This document shows positions 58,801 through 64,000 of a DNA stretch of 64,000 nt, one piece after another. Under the pieces are notes generated by a model. That model was not told the DNA's origin, did no database searches, and saw only the letters and a program-made list of their open reading frames with translations. Positions within the stretch are counted from its first letter, which is position 1; each line of letters begins with the position of its first letter. The DNA lies in NCBI GenBank assembly GCA_951799405.1, contig OX637344.1:12772001-12836000 (forward strand), given 5' to 3'. Both the position numbers and the translations under genes were made by a program. Origin of the DNA: Agapetus fuscipes (lineage: Eukaryota; Arthropoda; Insecta; Trichoptera; Glossosomatidae).

Positions 58801-61800
58801 GAAGATGGACGGCTAAAATCCGATAGTGCTTAGGCATTTAAAACTCAAAAACGTGAAAATAAAACAGTGTTATTAAACAAAGCTATTTTTAATTAAAATT
58901 ATAAATGAATTTTCACTCCCTTAATGCACAAACCTTCAAAAATTTAATTTTATTTATGTCTATTCATGTCCTGAGTCCATTGTGCTCAAAATTAATTGTA
59001 ATTATTGTCTATTCTAGGAGTTGTATGCATGTAAACTTTAGACAGCTGCATACTTCGGTTACAGAAATAAATGTTCTATAACTTGGCTACAGCAATAGAT
59101 GGACCATAACTTGGCTACAGCAATAGATGGACCATAACTTGGCTACAGCAATAGATGTTCCATAACTTGGCTACAGCAATAGATGGACCATAACTTGGCT
59201 ACAGCAATAGATGTTCCATAACTTGGCTACAGCAATAGATGTTCCATAACTTGGCTACAGCAATAGATGTTCCATAACTTGGCTACAGCAATAGATGTTC
59301 CATAACTTGGCTACAGCAATAGATGGACCATAACTTGGCTACAGCAATAGATGTTCCATAACTTGGCTACAGCAATAGATGGACCATAACTTGGCTACAG
59401 CAATAGATGGTCCATAACTTGGCTACAGAAATAGATGGACCATAACTTGGCTACAGCAATAGATGTTCCATAACTTGGCTACAGCAATAGATGTTCCATA
59501 ACTTGGCTACAGCAATAGATGGACCATAACTTGGCTACAGCAATAGATGTTCCATAACTTGGCTACAGCAATAGATGGACCATAACTTGGCTACAGCAAT
59601 AGATGGTCCATAACTTGGCTACAGAAATAGATGGACCATAACTTGGCTACAGCAATAGATGGTCCATAATTTGGCTACAGCAATAGAGGGTCCATAACTT
59701 GGCTACAGCAATAGATGGCCCATAACTTGGCTACAGAAATAGATGGACCATAACTTGGCTACAGCAATAGATGGTCCATAATTTGGCTACAGCAATAGAT
59801 GTTCCATAACTTGGCTACAGCAATAGATGGACCATAACTTGGCTACAGCAATAGATGTTCCATAACTTGGCTACAGCAATAGATGGACCATAACTTGGCT
59901 ACAGCAATAGATGGTCCATAACTTGGCTACAGAAATAGATGGACCATAACTTGGCTACAGCAATAGATGGTCCATAATTTGGCTACAGCAATAGAGGGTC
60001 CATAACTTGGCTACAGCAATAGATGGCCCATAACTTGGCTACATATGTTTTCAGGTGGTGGCTCAGGAGGCCTGGGAGCAGCACACCTCCAGAAACCAAT
60101 CCATCATTACAGATCTCTTCTACGGACAACTCAAGTCAAAGGTATTCCCTCACTCTGTTGTATGAGACCTATTTATTTTTAGAGCTAAAGGGGCCGGCCT
60201 TACGCCGACCACTTCAGTTGAAGTGGGATTTTCCCAGCTTCCGAGGGGGCTGGTTCTCATTTCTTATGAATTGGCTGAGTAAACCCTTGCTGGTATTTTT
60301 ATTTTGCGTTTAAAATAAACACCCTTATGGGAAATCTGTTGCCTGAAATTTCTGATGCCCTCGGTGGAATTCAAAGCCGAGCTCTTAGCATGGAATGTAA
60401 GCACTCTTCCAACTGAGCAATCGATAAAACTGTAGGTACACCTAGTATTAAACATTGCATAAACTCCTCGATCACATAAATATAATTAGTTTGACAGGCA
60501 CTCTTGGATGAAATGTCATTGATGATGATGGGTGACAGCCCAGGGATATTTTTCACATGCTGAGTCCATTTAAGACAATTAGTATCCAGAAGCGGCATCA
60601 CATTGCTGTTCATCGCAGCAGTCATGGAGGTGAAAGTAACCCTGATGATCACCATTCTTTGCATAAGAGACCGCACTTGGATAAGTACCCCGAGCATAAA
60701 GCATTTACATAAACTCTCCTTGATCGCCTAGTATGAAAAATGCAACAGCACCCCTAGTGTGTGATTTAGTTTTCATACATTTCTCTGCTTGAGTGAGGGT
60801 AGTTTACTCGATGTATTATTCTTGGGATAAAGATAAACACATTGTAATTTTGTTTTAATGTTAAAAAATAAAAATAAACTTTGTTTTTGATTACGGCGAG
60901 TATATTAAGTTAAGAAACCACCGGTTTCACAAACAATCCGTTTGCATCTTCAGGTGGCTAAATAATTACTAAATCTTCTAGATACGGAATCAATCATTGA
61001 GAGTGTCGTGTGAGGGTATGAGGGAAGAAGGGGATGCAGGACGGCCATGTGTCGAGTTTGTATCATCTGAGTCGTTTCTTAGGAATTGCTTCCTTACCAC
61101 CTGAAGATGCCAACGGATTGTTTTCAAAATTGGTTGTGAAACTTAATATACTCGCCGATCAAAAACAAAGCTGTTTTTATTTTTTATCTTTTAAGATGAA
61201 TGATCACAAAGTGAATCTTCAATCAATAAAATAGTTGTAATGTAACTATTGCTTATTTACTCCAGGTGACTTGCTCATCGTGTGGTCACGAGTCAGTTCG
61301 CTTTGATCCCTTCAACCTGCTCAGTCTTCCCCTGCCAATGGAAAGTTTCATCTTGGTGGAAGTTCTAGGTAAGGGAATTTTTGTATTTCTGTATGAAGTA
61401 CTATAGCTTCCAGAACAATCTAACTGCTATTCTTAATCCACAATTCACCGATCTGTAGTCTAATGGGTAACACTATGGTCTTGTTAACCCAAGGTTGTGA
61501 TTTCACAAAATCCTCATTTTGAATTTTTTCTCGGCAGGCAAATGTCACAGGTCACAGGAGTTAAGTCATATTTAGATTTTTCCCTACTTTTAATGCAAAT
61601 AAAAAAAAACTTCAGTGTCAAGTCACCCCTTAATGGAACCACAATAATGATTACTGATTTTCCATTGAATCTTGGGACTCACAAGTGTATTGAGTACATA
61701 CCTTTTGACTGGTATGTAGTCTAGTGGTTAACGCTATGGACTCGTAAACCAAAAGACCCGAGTTTGATTCCCGGCAGAGCACATAAAAATTATCTCTTAA

Positions 61801-63738
61801 TTTTTTTTAAATTAGCTCTTTTCTTGGTTGTCAAATGAAGTTTGCTATGCCAAACACCAGTTACTAAAGCTTCATCCAGTCTTACAGCAACTGAGTCTTG
61901 CTTGTGTAATTGGTGCTTTCTACAGTGATGACAAAACTCGCAGAGGGCTCTTGGGGTGTGATTCACACAAAAATAACGCTCCCCATTTTTGTTCATTTGT
62001 TAGTAACCCTAATGAATGGGAATTAATAAGTGTGTTCCACACTTGGTATACCACACAGCGCTCACCAATCAAAATCAGGGTCTTTTTAGACACAACACAT
62101 TCTGCACGGTTTGCCTATGGATTATCGAACAAACTATGTGAAAGCTTTCATCTCCATACATTCCTGTGTCTTTTTTAATTTCCTGAATAGTTACAAATGC
62201 GAGACATTTTCTGTTCACAAACAGAAGTGAGGTCATCGTTGGCCCTCCAACAGTCCTTGCCTCAAGGTCCTCCTGCCTCTCGCTGCAGTCCTCTTTAAGT
62301 GTGCCTTGCAGCAGCTGGCTGGATGCACCTGATAGTAATCCATCCATGCGTTGTGGTATTGCAGTGATTCTCCTGGACGGCTCGGTGCCCGTGAAGTACG
62401 GCATGCGGCTGAGCTCGGAGGGCCGCTACCTGGAGCTGAAGCGGCAGCTGTCTGCGCTGTGCGGGGTGGCTGCGGGGGCGCTGCTGCTGGGGGAGGCGGG
62501 GGGCGCCTGGCCTGCGCGCCCCCTGCCCGACACGGTCCGCCTGCGCCCCGCCCCTCTGCCCCTGCTCGCCTACCAGCTGCCCGCCGAGGCTGCACAGGAG
62601 CCCCTGCAACAAACACACACAGGTATCTAATCTAATCTAAGCTGCAAAGATATATATCATTTAAGATTTATATTAAATGCATTCCCACAAGCAGATATGT
62701 ATACTTTCGCGCTAACACATGCCGCATGTGGACCTACAATATAAAAACCCAATCTCAAATGAACATAAGCCTTGCAACTCTTGCCGTCCTTCCCTGAAAC
62801 AGGGGTGACATTGGCAAAGTGAACCATTTTGTACAGTATGGGTGGTCAGCCGCATAACAACCTATAAGTCAAGGAACCTATAAGTCAGGTATCCTAAACA
62901 CTATCAGCTATACTTCCCAACCTGGAGACAATTTGGGCTCTTAGGGGGGGCAATATTATGTACGAGGCGATTGGGGGTGATGGGGCGATAGGGGAGCATT
63001 AGTCAAACTGAAAACTGTGCCCCTCTCTTGTCGACTGGTTTTTTTGAGATGAAATCGGACAGTGATATTTTCTCACTTTGACATTGATAGTCTATGTCCA
63101 ATATTGTGTGCCTACCTAGATTGTTGTATAAACTTAAAACCGTATGTGAGTTTTCCTGTTATTTCCCACATCTACATATATAATAATCTATAACCTAAGT
63201 TGCAAAAATATATCACATTTAAGGTTCATATTACATGTATTCCCATAAGCAGACACGCATAAGTTCAAGCCTAAACATGCTGCATGTGAACTTACAACAT
63301 TAAAACCCAATCTCTAATGAACATAAGACCTGCAATTCTTGCCGACCTTCTGTGAAACAGGAGTGACAAAGGCAAGTGAACAACATCTGAAATTGCGAAT
63401 GAATGGAATATTGAATGGAATTTTTATGTTGTAGGTTCACATGCGGCATGTACAAGCGCGAACTTATACGTGTTTGCTTGTGAAAATGCATATAATGTGA
63501 ATCCCCAAAGTTACATATCTTTGCAACTTAGATTAGATTGATAAGAACCATTTTTTATAGTATGAGTGGTCAGCCTCATACCAACCTACAAATCAAGCAA
63601 TTTCATCGCTTCCCAAAATCCTCAACAGTACCATATTATCTATGAAATACATGTTTTTAAATGTTGATGTGATGTTTTTGTTGATGTGATGTTTTTATTG
63701 GTGCAGATGTCGGGGAAGGCGTGGCCAGCTCGGCGGAG
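40829..63738 (+). CDS. USP32: Ubiquitin carboxyl-terminal hydrolase 32, first 18 coding exons (continues past the window)
   Basis: 1,084 residues from 18 in-phase exons. USP32 is a membrane-associated deubiquitinase of the endolysosomal and Golgi system, C-terminally lipidated in vertebrates. Seen here: MGAK start as in the family, an N-terminal EF-hand-like region with the strongly conserved TPTFYQTLAGVTHLEE (exon 3), two canonical EF-hand loops (residues 242-253 DENRDGHVDFKE and 278-289), VCHIVLGLRP (exon 5), a DUSP domain starting about 451 (GWL, QFWYLVSAEWW), a Ser-rich linker, EVRNKDLTWPEEL (exon 11), and the USP catalytic core: Cys box GLHNLGNTCFMN with the nucleophile C806, then QHDSQELLAWLLDALHEDLNR, GQLKSKVTCSSCGHESVRFDPFNLLSLPLP. 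The catalytic His box and C-terminus lie beyond the edge. Confidence 0.96.
41270..41800 (-). repeat. Two diverged family C segments
   Basis: One at 41270-41385 (tctaagttgctaagatgtat) and one at 41595-41800 ending gacaacctataagtcaagga. USP32 intron 1. Confidence 0.65.
42068..42130 (-). mobile_element. RTE-like LINE extreme 3' end
   Basis: About 60 bp similar to the terminal codons and stop of the LINE at 18958 (gattgccatctcgt-type segment). Weak. Confidence 0.35.
42150..42290 (-). repeat. Penelope-type terminal repeat with hammerhead-like motif
   Basis: On the minus strand CTGAAGA (42245-42239), stem CGTTAG/CTAACG, then AAATGTC. Flanks match the repeat at 31620-31735. The stem differs from that copy by compensating changes. 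Confidence 0.6.
42432..42666 (+). CDS. USP32: USP32 exon 2 (20-97)
   Basis: SESEFRRLSDAFKKC start and DVLGDGVPCVVADWLY; N-terminal helical region. Very GC-rich in an AT-rich setting. Confidence 0.95.
42905..43035 (-). repeat. SINE family B head fragment
   Basis: Contains ggttcgaatcccacagaagg (minus) and the A-box-like end. USP32 intron 2. Confidence 0.7.
43040..43790. other. USP32 intron 2 stretch, mostly unassigned
   Basis: 43205-43265 holds a degenerate gctaaagaagcccatcat...gggcggaagaaac, a worn Penelope hammerhead-like motif. The remainder is unique to my eye, with no coding frame. Confidence 0.4.
43795..43930 (-). mobile_element. RTE-like LINE 3' fragment
   Basis: Minus-strand RRACTKRMMNVEEIKEVCK corresponds to the C-terminal region of the LINE at 18958. 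Confidence 0.6.
44685..44997 (-). repeat. SINE family B, complete copy
   Basis: Head gatagctcagttggtagagt on the minus strand near 44975, tail to acacaaccaagctacacata. Confidence 0.82.
45350..45430 (-). repeat. Repeat family C fragment
   Basis: Start segment only (cgtagttgtaaagatatatt to atgccgcatgtggac). Confidence 0.6.
45735..45965 (-). repeat. Repeat family C copy
   Basis: From cgatatatatcatttgagat to actaacctattagacaagga; well preserved. Confidence 0.8.
46179..46490. mobile_element. MITE with GGGGC(T/C)GTCCATA ends and poly(G) tracts
   Basis: GGGGCTGTCCATATATTACG at the left mirrors GTAATTTATGGACGGCCCC at the right. Two runs of 12-13 G lie inside, in the same strand. Confidence 0.75.
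46523..46620 (+). repeat. SINE family A head
   Basis: ctgatctgtagtctagtggt with B box gggcttgaatcccg; body missing. Confidence 0.72.
46640..46770 (-). repeat. SINE family S3 fragment
   Basis: Reverse of the 4176 and 7940 motif: ccagggtcaaagttatggtc. Confidence 0.55.
46832..47122 (+). repeat. SINE family B, complete copy
   Basis: Head ttgatggctcagttggtaga, degenerate B box, tail to acatgtgtagtttagttgcg. Confidence 0.8.
47307..47655. mobile_element. MITE candidate with GTTGACTGCCA ends
   Basis: TTAACGCGTTGACTGCCA near the left end mirrors TGGCAGTCAATGTGTC at the right. TTAA at the left edge suggests a piggyBac relation, unproven. Confidence 0.45.
47870..48100 (+). repeat. Repeat family C copy, internally deleted
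   Basis: ttccttaacttataggttgg to (agatt)n. The central CCCTGTTTCAGGGAAGG tract is missing. Confidence 0.75.
48190..48481 (+). CDS. USP32: USP32 exon 3 (98-195)
   Basis: Ends with the family hallmark DLETPTFYQTLAGVTHLEER at a gtaata donor. Confidence 0.96.
48510..48735 (-). repeat. SINE family B, partial
   Basis: Tail and body (ccgcatatggcgatttggga, cccggggcggctggttctca), degraded head. Confidence 0.7.
48740..49655. other. USP32 intron 3 remainder
   Basis: 48770-48885 holds four or five degenerate ~24-bp repeats built on tttacgcaa and ggtgag. Nothing else recognised. Confidence 0.45.
49662..49890 (+). CDS. USP32: USP32 exon 4 (196-271), first EF-hand
   Basis: EF-hand loop DENRDGHVDFKE followed by CCGLSAACRGP. 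Confidence 0.96.
50590..50760 (+). repeat. Repeat family C copy, 3' shortened
   Basis: ttacttgagttttaggttgg start. Ends 33 bp before USP32 exon 5, so its tail supplies part of the intron end. Confidence 0.75.
50793..51329 (+). CDS. USP32: USP32 exon 5 (272-450), second EF-hand and linker
   Basis: Loop DVDRDGFLNQSE, then a hydrophilic Asn/Lys-rich stretch, LSQEDFLIWSVE and VCHIVLGLRP. Longest exon in the window, 537 bp. Confidence 0.95.
51330..51846. other. USP32 intron 5
   Basis: Short AT-rich intron; nothing recognised. Confidence 0.5.
51847..52041 (+). CDS. USP32: USP32 exon 6 (451-515), DUSP domain
   Basis: LGWLSREVRRGYSVGQFWYL and EWWSAWRAY match the DUSP core. Ends in phase 1 at gtatga. 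Confidence 0.94.
52215..52425 (-). repeat. SINE family B, partial
   Basis: Body and tail (acgcaactaagctacacata to tgagtaaaccttgccggta); head missing. USP32 intron 6. Confidence 0.75.
52643..52800 (+). CDS. USP32: USP32 exon 7 (516-568), Ser-rich linker
   Basis: Low-complexity serine stretch (SSSSGISSSCSS) of the family's disordered linker. The donor gtaaaa is weak; reading on would stop after two codons. Confidence 0.88.
52838..53036 (+). mobile_element. RTE-like LINE fragment
   Basis: Open frame MSKVCTVEIKHSRSM, DRVRNEW, VMGWFGHVERMNDDRLT, the same subfamily as 23862-24275. It starts 38 bp after USP32 exon 7. Confidence 0.75.
53090..53340 (-). repeat. Repeat family C copy
   Basis: Complete copy to accaacctataagtcaagga. 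Closest to the copy at 17078. Confidence 0.85.
53866..54006 (+). CDS. USP32: USP32 exon 8 (569-615)
   Basis: HRDFELVPDSLWKALAQWYGG matches the end of the DUSP region in USP32. Confidence 0.95.
54016..54400 (-). mobile_element. CR1/L2-like LINE 3' fragment
   Basis: A (GAT)n microsatellite tail at 54019-54038 followed by minus-strand C-terminal-like sequence (FKKGMKTHFF-type segment in broken frames). It starts 9 bases after USP32 exon 8, so the tail lies next to the splice donor. Confidence 0.6.
54536..54626 (+). CDS. USP32: USP32 exon 9 (616-645)
   Basis: VELELYPRNLKLLRH, conserved ELELYPR segment; ends in phase 1. Confidence 0.93.
54940..55085 (-). repeat. Penelope-type terminal repeat
   Basis: Contains tttttgattacggcgagta and, on the minus strand, CCTGAAGATGCAAACGGAT. 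Same family as 60865-61205. Confidence 0.6.
55350..55676. mobile_element. Harbinger-related MITE end interrupted by repeat family C
   Basis: MITE sequence ctgggctggaagtctcatc (55359-55377) continues at 55632 as accacggtaattcttaccta, matching 9164-9205. Family C lies between. Confidence 0.75.
55376..55631 (-). repeat. Repeat family C copy with both ends defined
   Basis: Inserted cleanly into the MITE. Its left end is TAATCTAATCTAAGTTGC and its right end AAGTCAAGGAAC; no more than about four bases of target appear duplicated. Confidence 0.85.
55849..56009 (+). CDS. USP32: USP32 exon 10 (646-699)
   Basis: Gly/Ser/Pro-rich segment then LAYTAAFSRLATVKQ, matching the family's AYT-CFSR motif. Confidence 0.92.
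56060..56335 (-). repeat. tRNA-headed SINE, family A
   Basis: Body from gctgatttatttggtgagca, reversed B box ccaggattcgaacccacaac, head to ggactacgga. USP32 intron 10. Confidence 0.8.
56453..56676 (+). CDS. USP32: USP32 exon 11 (700-774), ubiquitin-like domain
   Basis: LCLPREDVRLWLV, GQRLLIEVRNKDLTWPEEL. Sits immediately before the catalytic domain. Confidence 0.95.
56780..57050 (+). mobile_element. LINE C-terminal fragment
   Basis: Broken frames of the pattern ERRIEAFEMCVYRKML, LLISW and TIKQRKLMYFW, typical of C-terminal regions of insect LINEs. USP32 intron 11. Confidence 0.6.
57138..57258 (+). CDS. USP32: USP32 exon 12 (774-814), catalytic Cys box
   Basis: GLHNLGNTCFMNAALQA; C806 is the predicted nucleophile. 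The acceptor at 57136-57137 was chosen because it alone keeps the phase of exon 11. Confidence 0.96.
57615..57740 (+). CDS. USP32: USP32 exon 13 (815-856)
   Basis: PLTKYFTQGMHLYELNTDNP, the conserved segment following the Cys box. Confidence 0.96.
57822..58145. mobile_element. MITE, possibly piggyBac-related
   Basis: TTAACCTGTTCGCTTCTGAA at the left and cgcagttaaagggttaa at the right. The left 120 bp recur at 63886-64000. Confidence 0.55.
58266..58469 (+). CDS. USP32: USP32 exon 14 (857-924), QQD box
   Basis: GGGQHDSQELLAWLLDALHEDLNR; the usual Gln-Gln-Asp is Gln-His-Asp here. Confidence 0.96.
58540..58620 (-). mobile_element. CR1/L2-like LINE tail
   Basis: (GAT)n microsatellite plus a tagcgccgtttcgt segment shared with 54038-54060. 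Confidence 0.5.
58785..58905 (+). repeat. Degenerate Penelope-type terminal repeat
   Basis: tttgaagatggacggctaaaa...aaaataaaacagtgttatta, similar in layout to the ends of the element at 21134. Confidence 0.4.
59051..60046 (+). repeat. 28-bp minisatellite, about 35 units
   Basis: Unit of 28 bp built from CATAACTTGGCTACAG and CAATAGATGG plus a variable end (GGAC, GTTC, GGTC or GGCC). Some units have cagaaat for cagcaat or aattt for aactt. The same order of variants occurs twice (about 59555-59735 and 59850-60035), so blocks were duplicated. It ends 9 bases before USP32 exon 15. Confidence 0.95.
60055..60141 (+). CDS. USP32: USP32 exon 15 (925-953)
   Basis: AWEQHTSRNQSIITDLFYGQ. Preceded by the 28-bp minisatellite that ends 12 bases before the exon. 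Confidence 0.95.
60163..60428 (-). repeat. SINE family B copy
   Basis: From gagacctatttatttttaga to ttccaactgagcaatcgat; head mutated. USP32 intron 15. Confidence 0.8.
60865..61205. repeat. Two Penelope-type terminal repeats, inverted
   Basis: Left copy 60870-60960 (minus) and right copy about 61080-61205 (plus) face each other: tttttgattacggcgagtat against atatactcgccgatcaaaaa. Both carry the CTGAAGATGC...GTGAAAC motif. Confidence 0.68.
61266..61368 (+). CDS. USP32: USP32 exon 16 (954-988), zinc-ribbon half
   Basis: VTCSSCGHESVRFDPFNLLS, first Cys pair of the USP zinc ribbon, then LSLPLP. Confidence 0.95.
61443..61500 (+). repeat. SINE family A head fragment
   Basis: ccgatctgtagtctaatggg, then aaccaaggttgtga near the B-box position. 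Short. Confidence 0.5.
61706..61985 (+). repeat. tRNA-headed SINE, family A
   Basis: Head gactggtatgtagtctagtg, B box gagtttgattcccgg, body to the cacaaaaataacgctc end. USP32 intron 16. Confidence 0.8.
62365..62622 (+). CDS. USP32: USP32 exon 17 (988-1074)
   Basis: ILLDGSVPVKYGMRLSSEGRY, a ubiquitin-like insert as in USP32. Extremely GC-rich, with Ala/Pro/Leu bias. Confidence 0.95.
62627..62875 (-). repeat. Repeat family C copy
   Basis: tctaatctaatctaagctgc to aacctataagtcaaggaac. Starts four bases after USP32 exon 17, so it supplies most of the donor-side intron sequence (gtatctaa). Confidence 0.88.
63190..63600. repeat. Two family C segments in opposite orientation
   Basis: 63190-63385 reads minus (taacctaagttgcaaaaata onward). 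63420-63540 reads plus, to an agattagatt tail, followed by a short end fragment at 63545-63600. Confidence 0.75.
63707..63738 (+). CDS. USP32: USP32 exon 18 (1074-1084)
   Basis: 32-bp micro-exon between gtgcag and gtaaga that keeps phase. Supported only by splice signals and phase. Confidence 0.6.
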
Positions 63739-63885
63739 GTAAGAAGGCCCCCCTCCTCCTCCTTGTGCATGCCTGCTCTTTTCTGCTTCAAGGTATAGCA
63801 TCTCACCCTCTCACCCACACACCACACCCCTCTATAGCACAGTCATAGCTCAGGAGACTAATAAGACAGGAGTCCCTATTTTTAA

Positions 63886-64000
63886 CCTTTCGCTTCTGAA
63901 TATTCTGGCTGTATGAATACCCCCAGTGCGGAATACTTTTTCAAGTACATTTTTATTTTAATTTATAGATTTTCTACCTTAGTTGATTGACGAAACTTCA
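63886..64000. mobile_element. Left end of a second copy of the 57822 MITE
   Basis: ttaacctttcgcttctgaat and ccccagtgcggaatactttt match 57825-57880; cut by the window edge. Confidence 0.6.

Noticed and set aside
59051..60046. Regular repeats resembling a CRISPR array
   Set aside because: Units are contiguous 28-bp copies with no unique spacers, in an intron of an animal gene: a minisatellite.
62233..62618. Two long minus-strand frames rich in Pro, Ala and Gly
   Set aside because: They are antisense shadows of the GC-rich USP32 exon 17, which has family-conserved sequence and correct splice phases on the plus strand.

Overview
Eukaryotic, insect-type DNA, most likely a moth or butterfly (Lepidoptera). 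The basis is AT-rich introns with canonical GT-AG splice sites, many tRNA-headed SINEs, short runs of the TAGGTACCTAC type, and animal genes whose short exons join in phase. The species cannot be named from the sequence. More than half of the window is transposon-derived.

Five host genes are supported. (1) 1154-15599, minus: a 12-exon gene for a 987-residue zinc-finger transcription factor with two THAP domains, a ZAD domain and 14 C2H2 fingers. (2) 16469-23260, plus, divergent from the first: mitochondrial ribosomal protein L18 in three exons. (3) 32762-32920, minus: a short intronless reading frame for the cytochrome bc1 subunit UQCR10/QCR9. (4) 35863-38348, plus: a three-exon gene with a ZSWIM1/3- or FAR1-like N-terminal domain joined to a cysteine-containing module common in uncharacterised insect proteins. 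(5) 40829 to beyond the right edge, plus: the first 18 coding exons of the deubiquitinase USP32 (EF-hands, DUSP, first half of the USP domain). All exon junctions were checked for reading phase by hand. The genes do not form one pathway.

Mobile DNA fills the introns and intergenic space. Intron 3 of the zinc-finger gene holds a PIF/Harbinger element (9333-12865) with 31-bp inverted ends. Intron 2 of mRpL18 holds an RTE-like LINE broken by a CR1/L2-like LINE tail and by a Penelope-like element, each with a target duplication. Between mRpL18 and UQCR10 lies a nearly complete DIRS-type tyrosine-recombinase retrotransposon (25750-30935) with inverted terminal repeats and an internal complementary region, inserted into a SINE. 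A hAT-type element with a perfect 8-bp duplication (32998-33969) sits 78 bp upstream of the UQCR10 start codon. About 20 copies of one ~260-bp repeat, three tRNA-related SINE families, several MITEs and Penelope terminal repeats with hammerhead-like motifs are scattered throughout. USP32 intron 14 carries about 35 copies of a 28-bp minisatellite that runs almost to the next splice acceptor.
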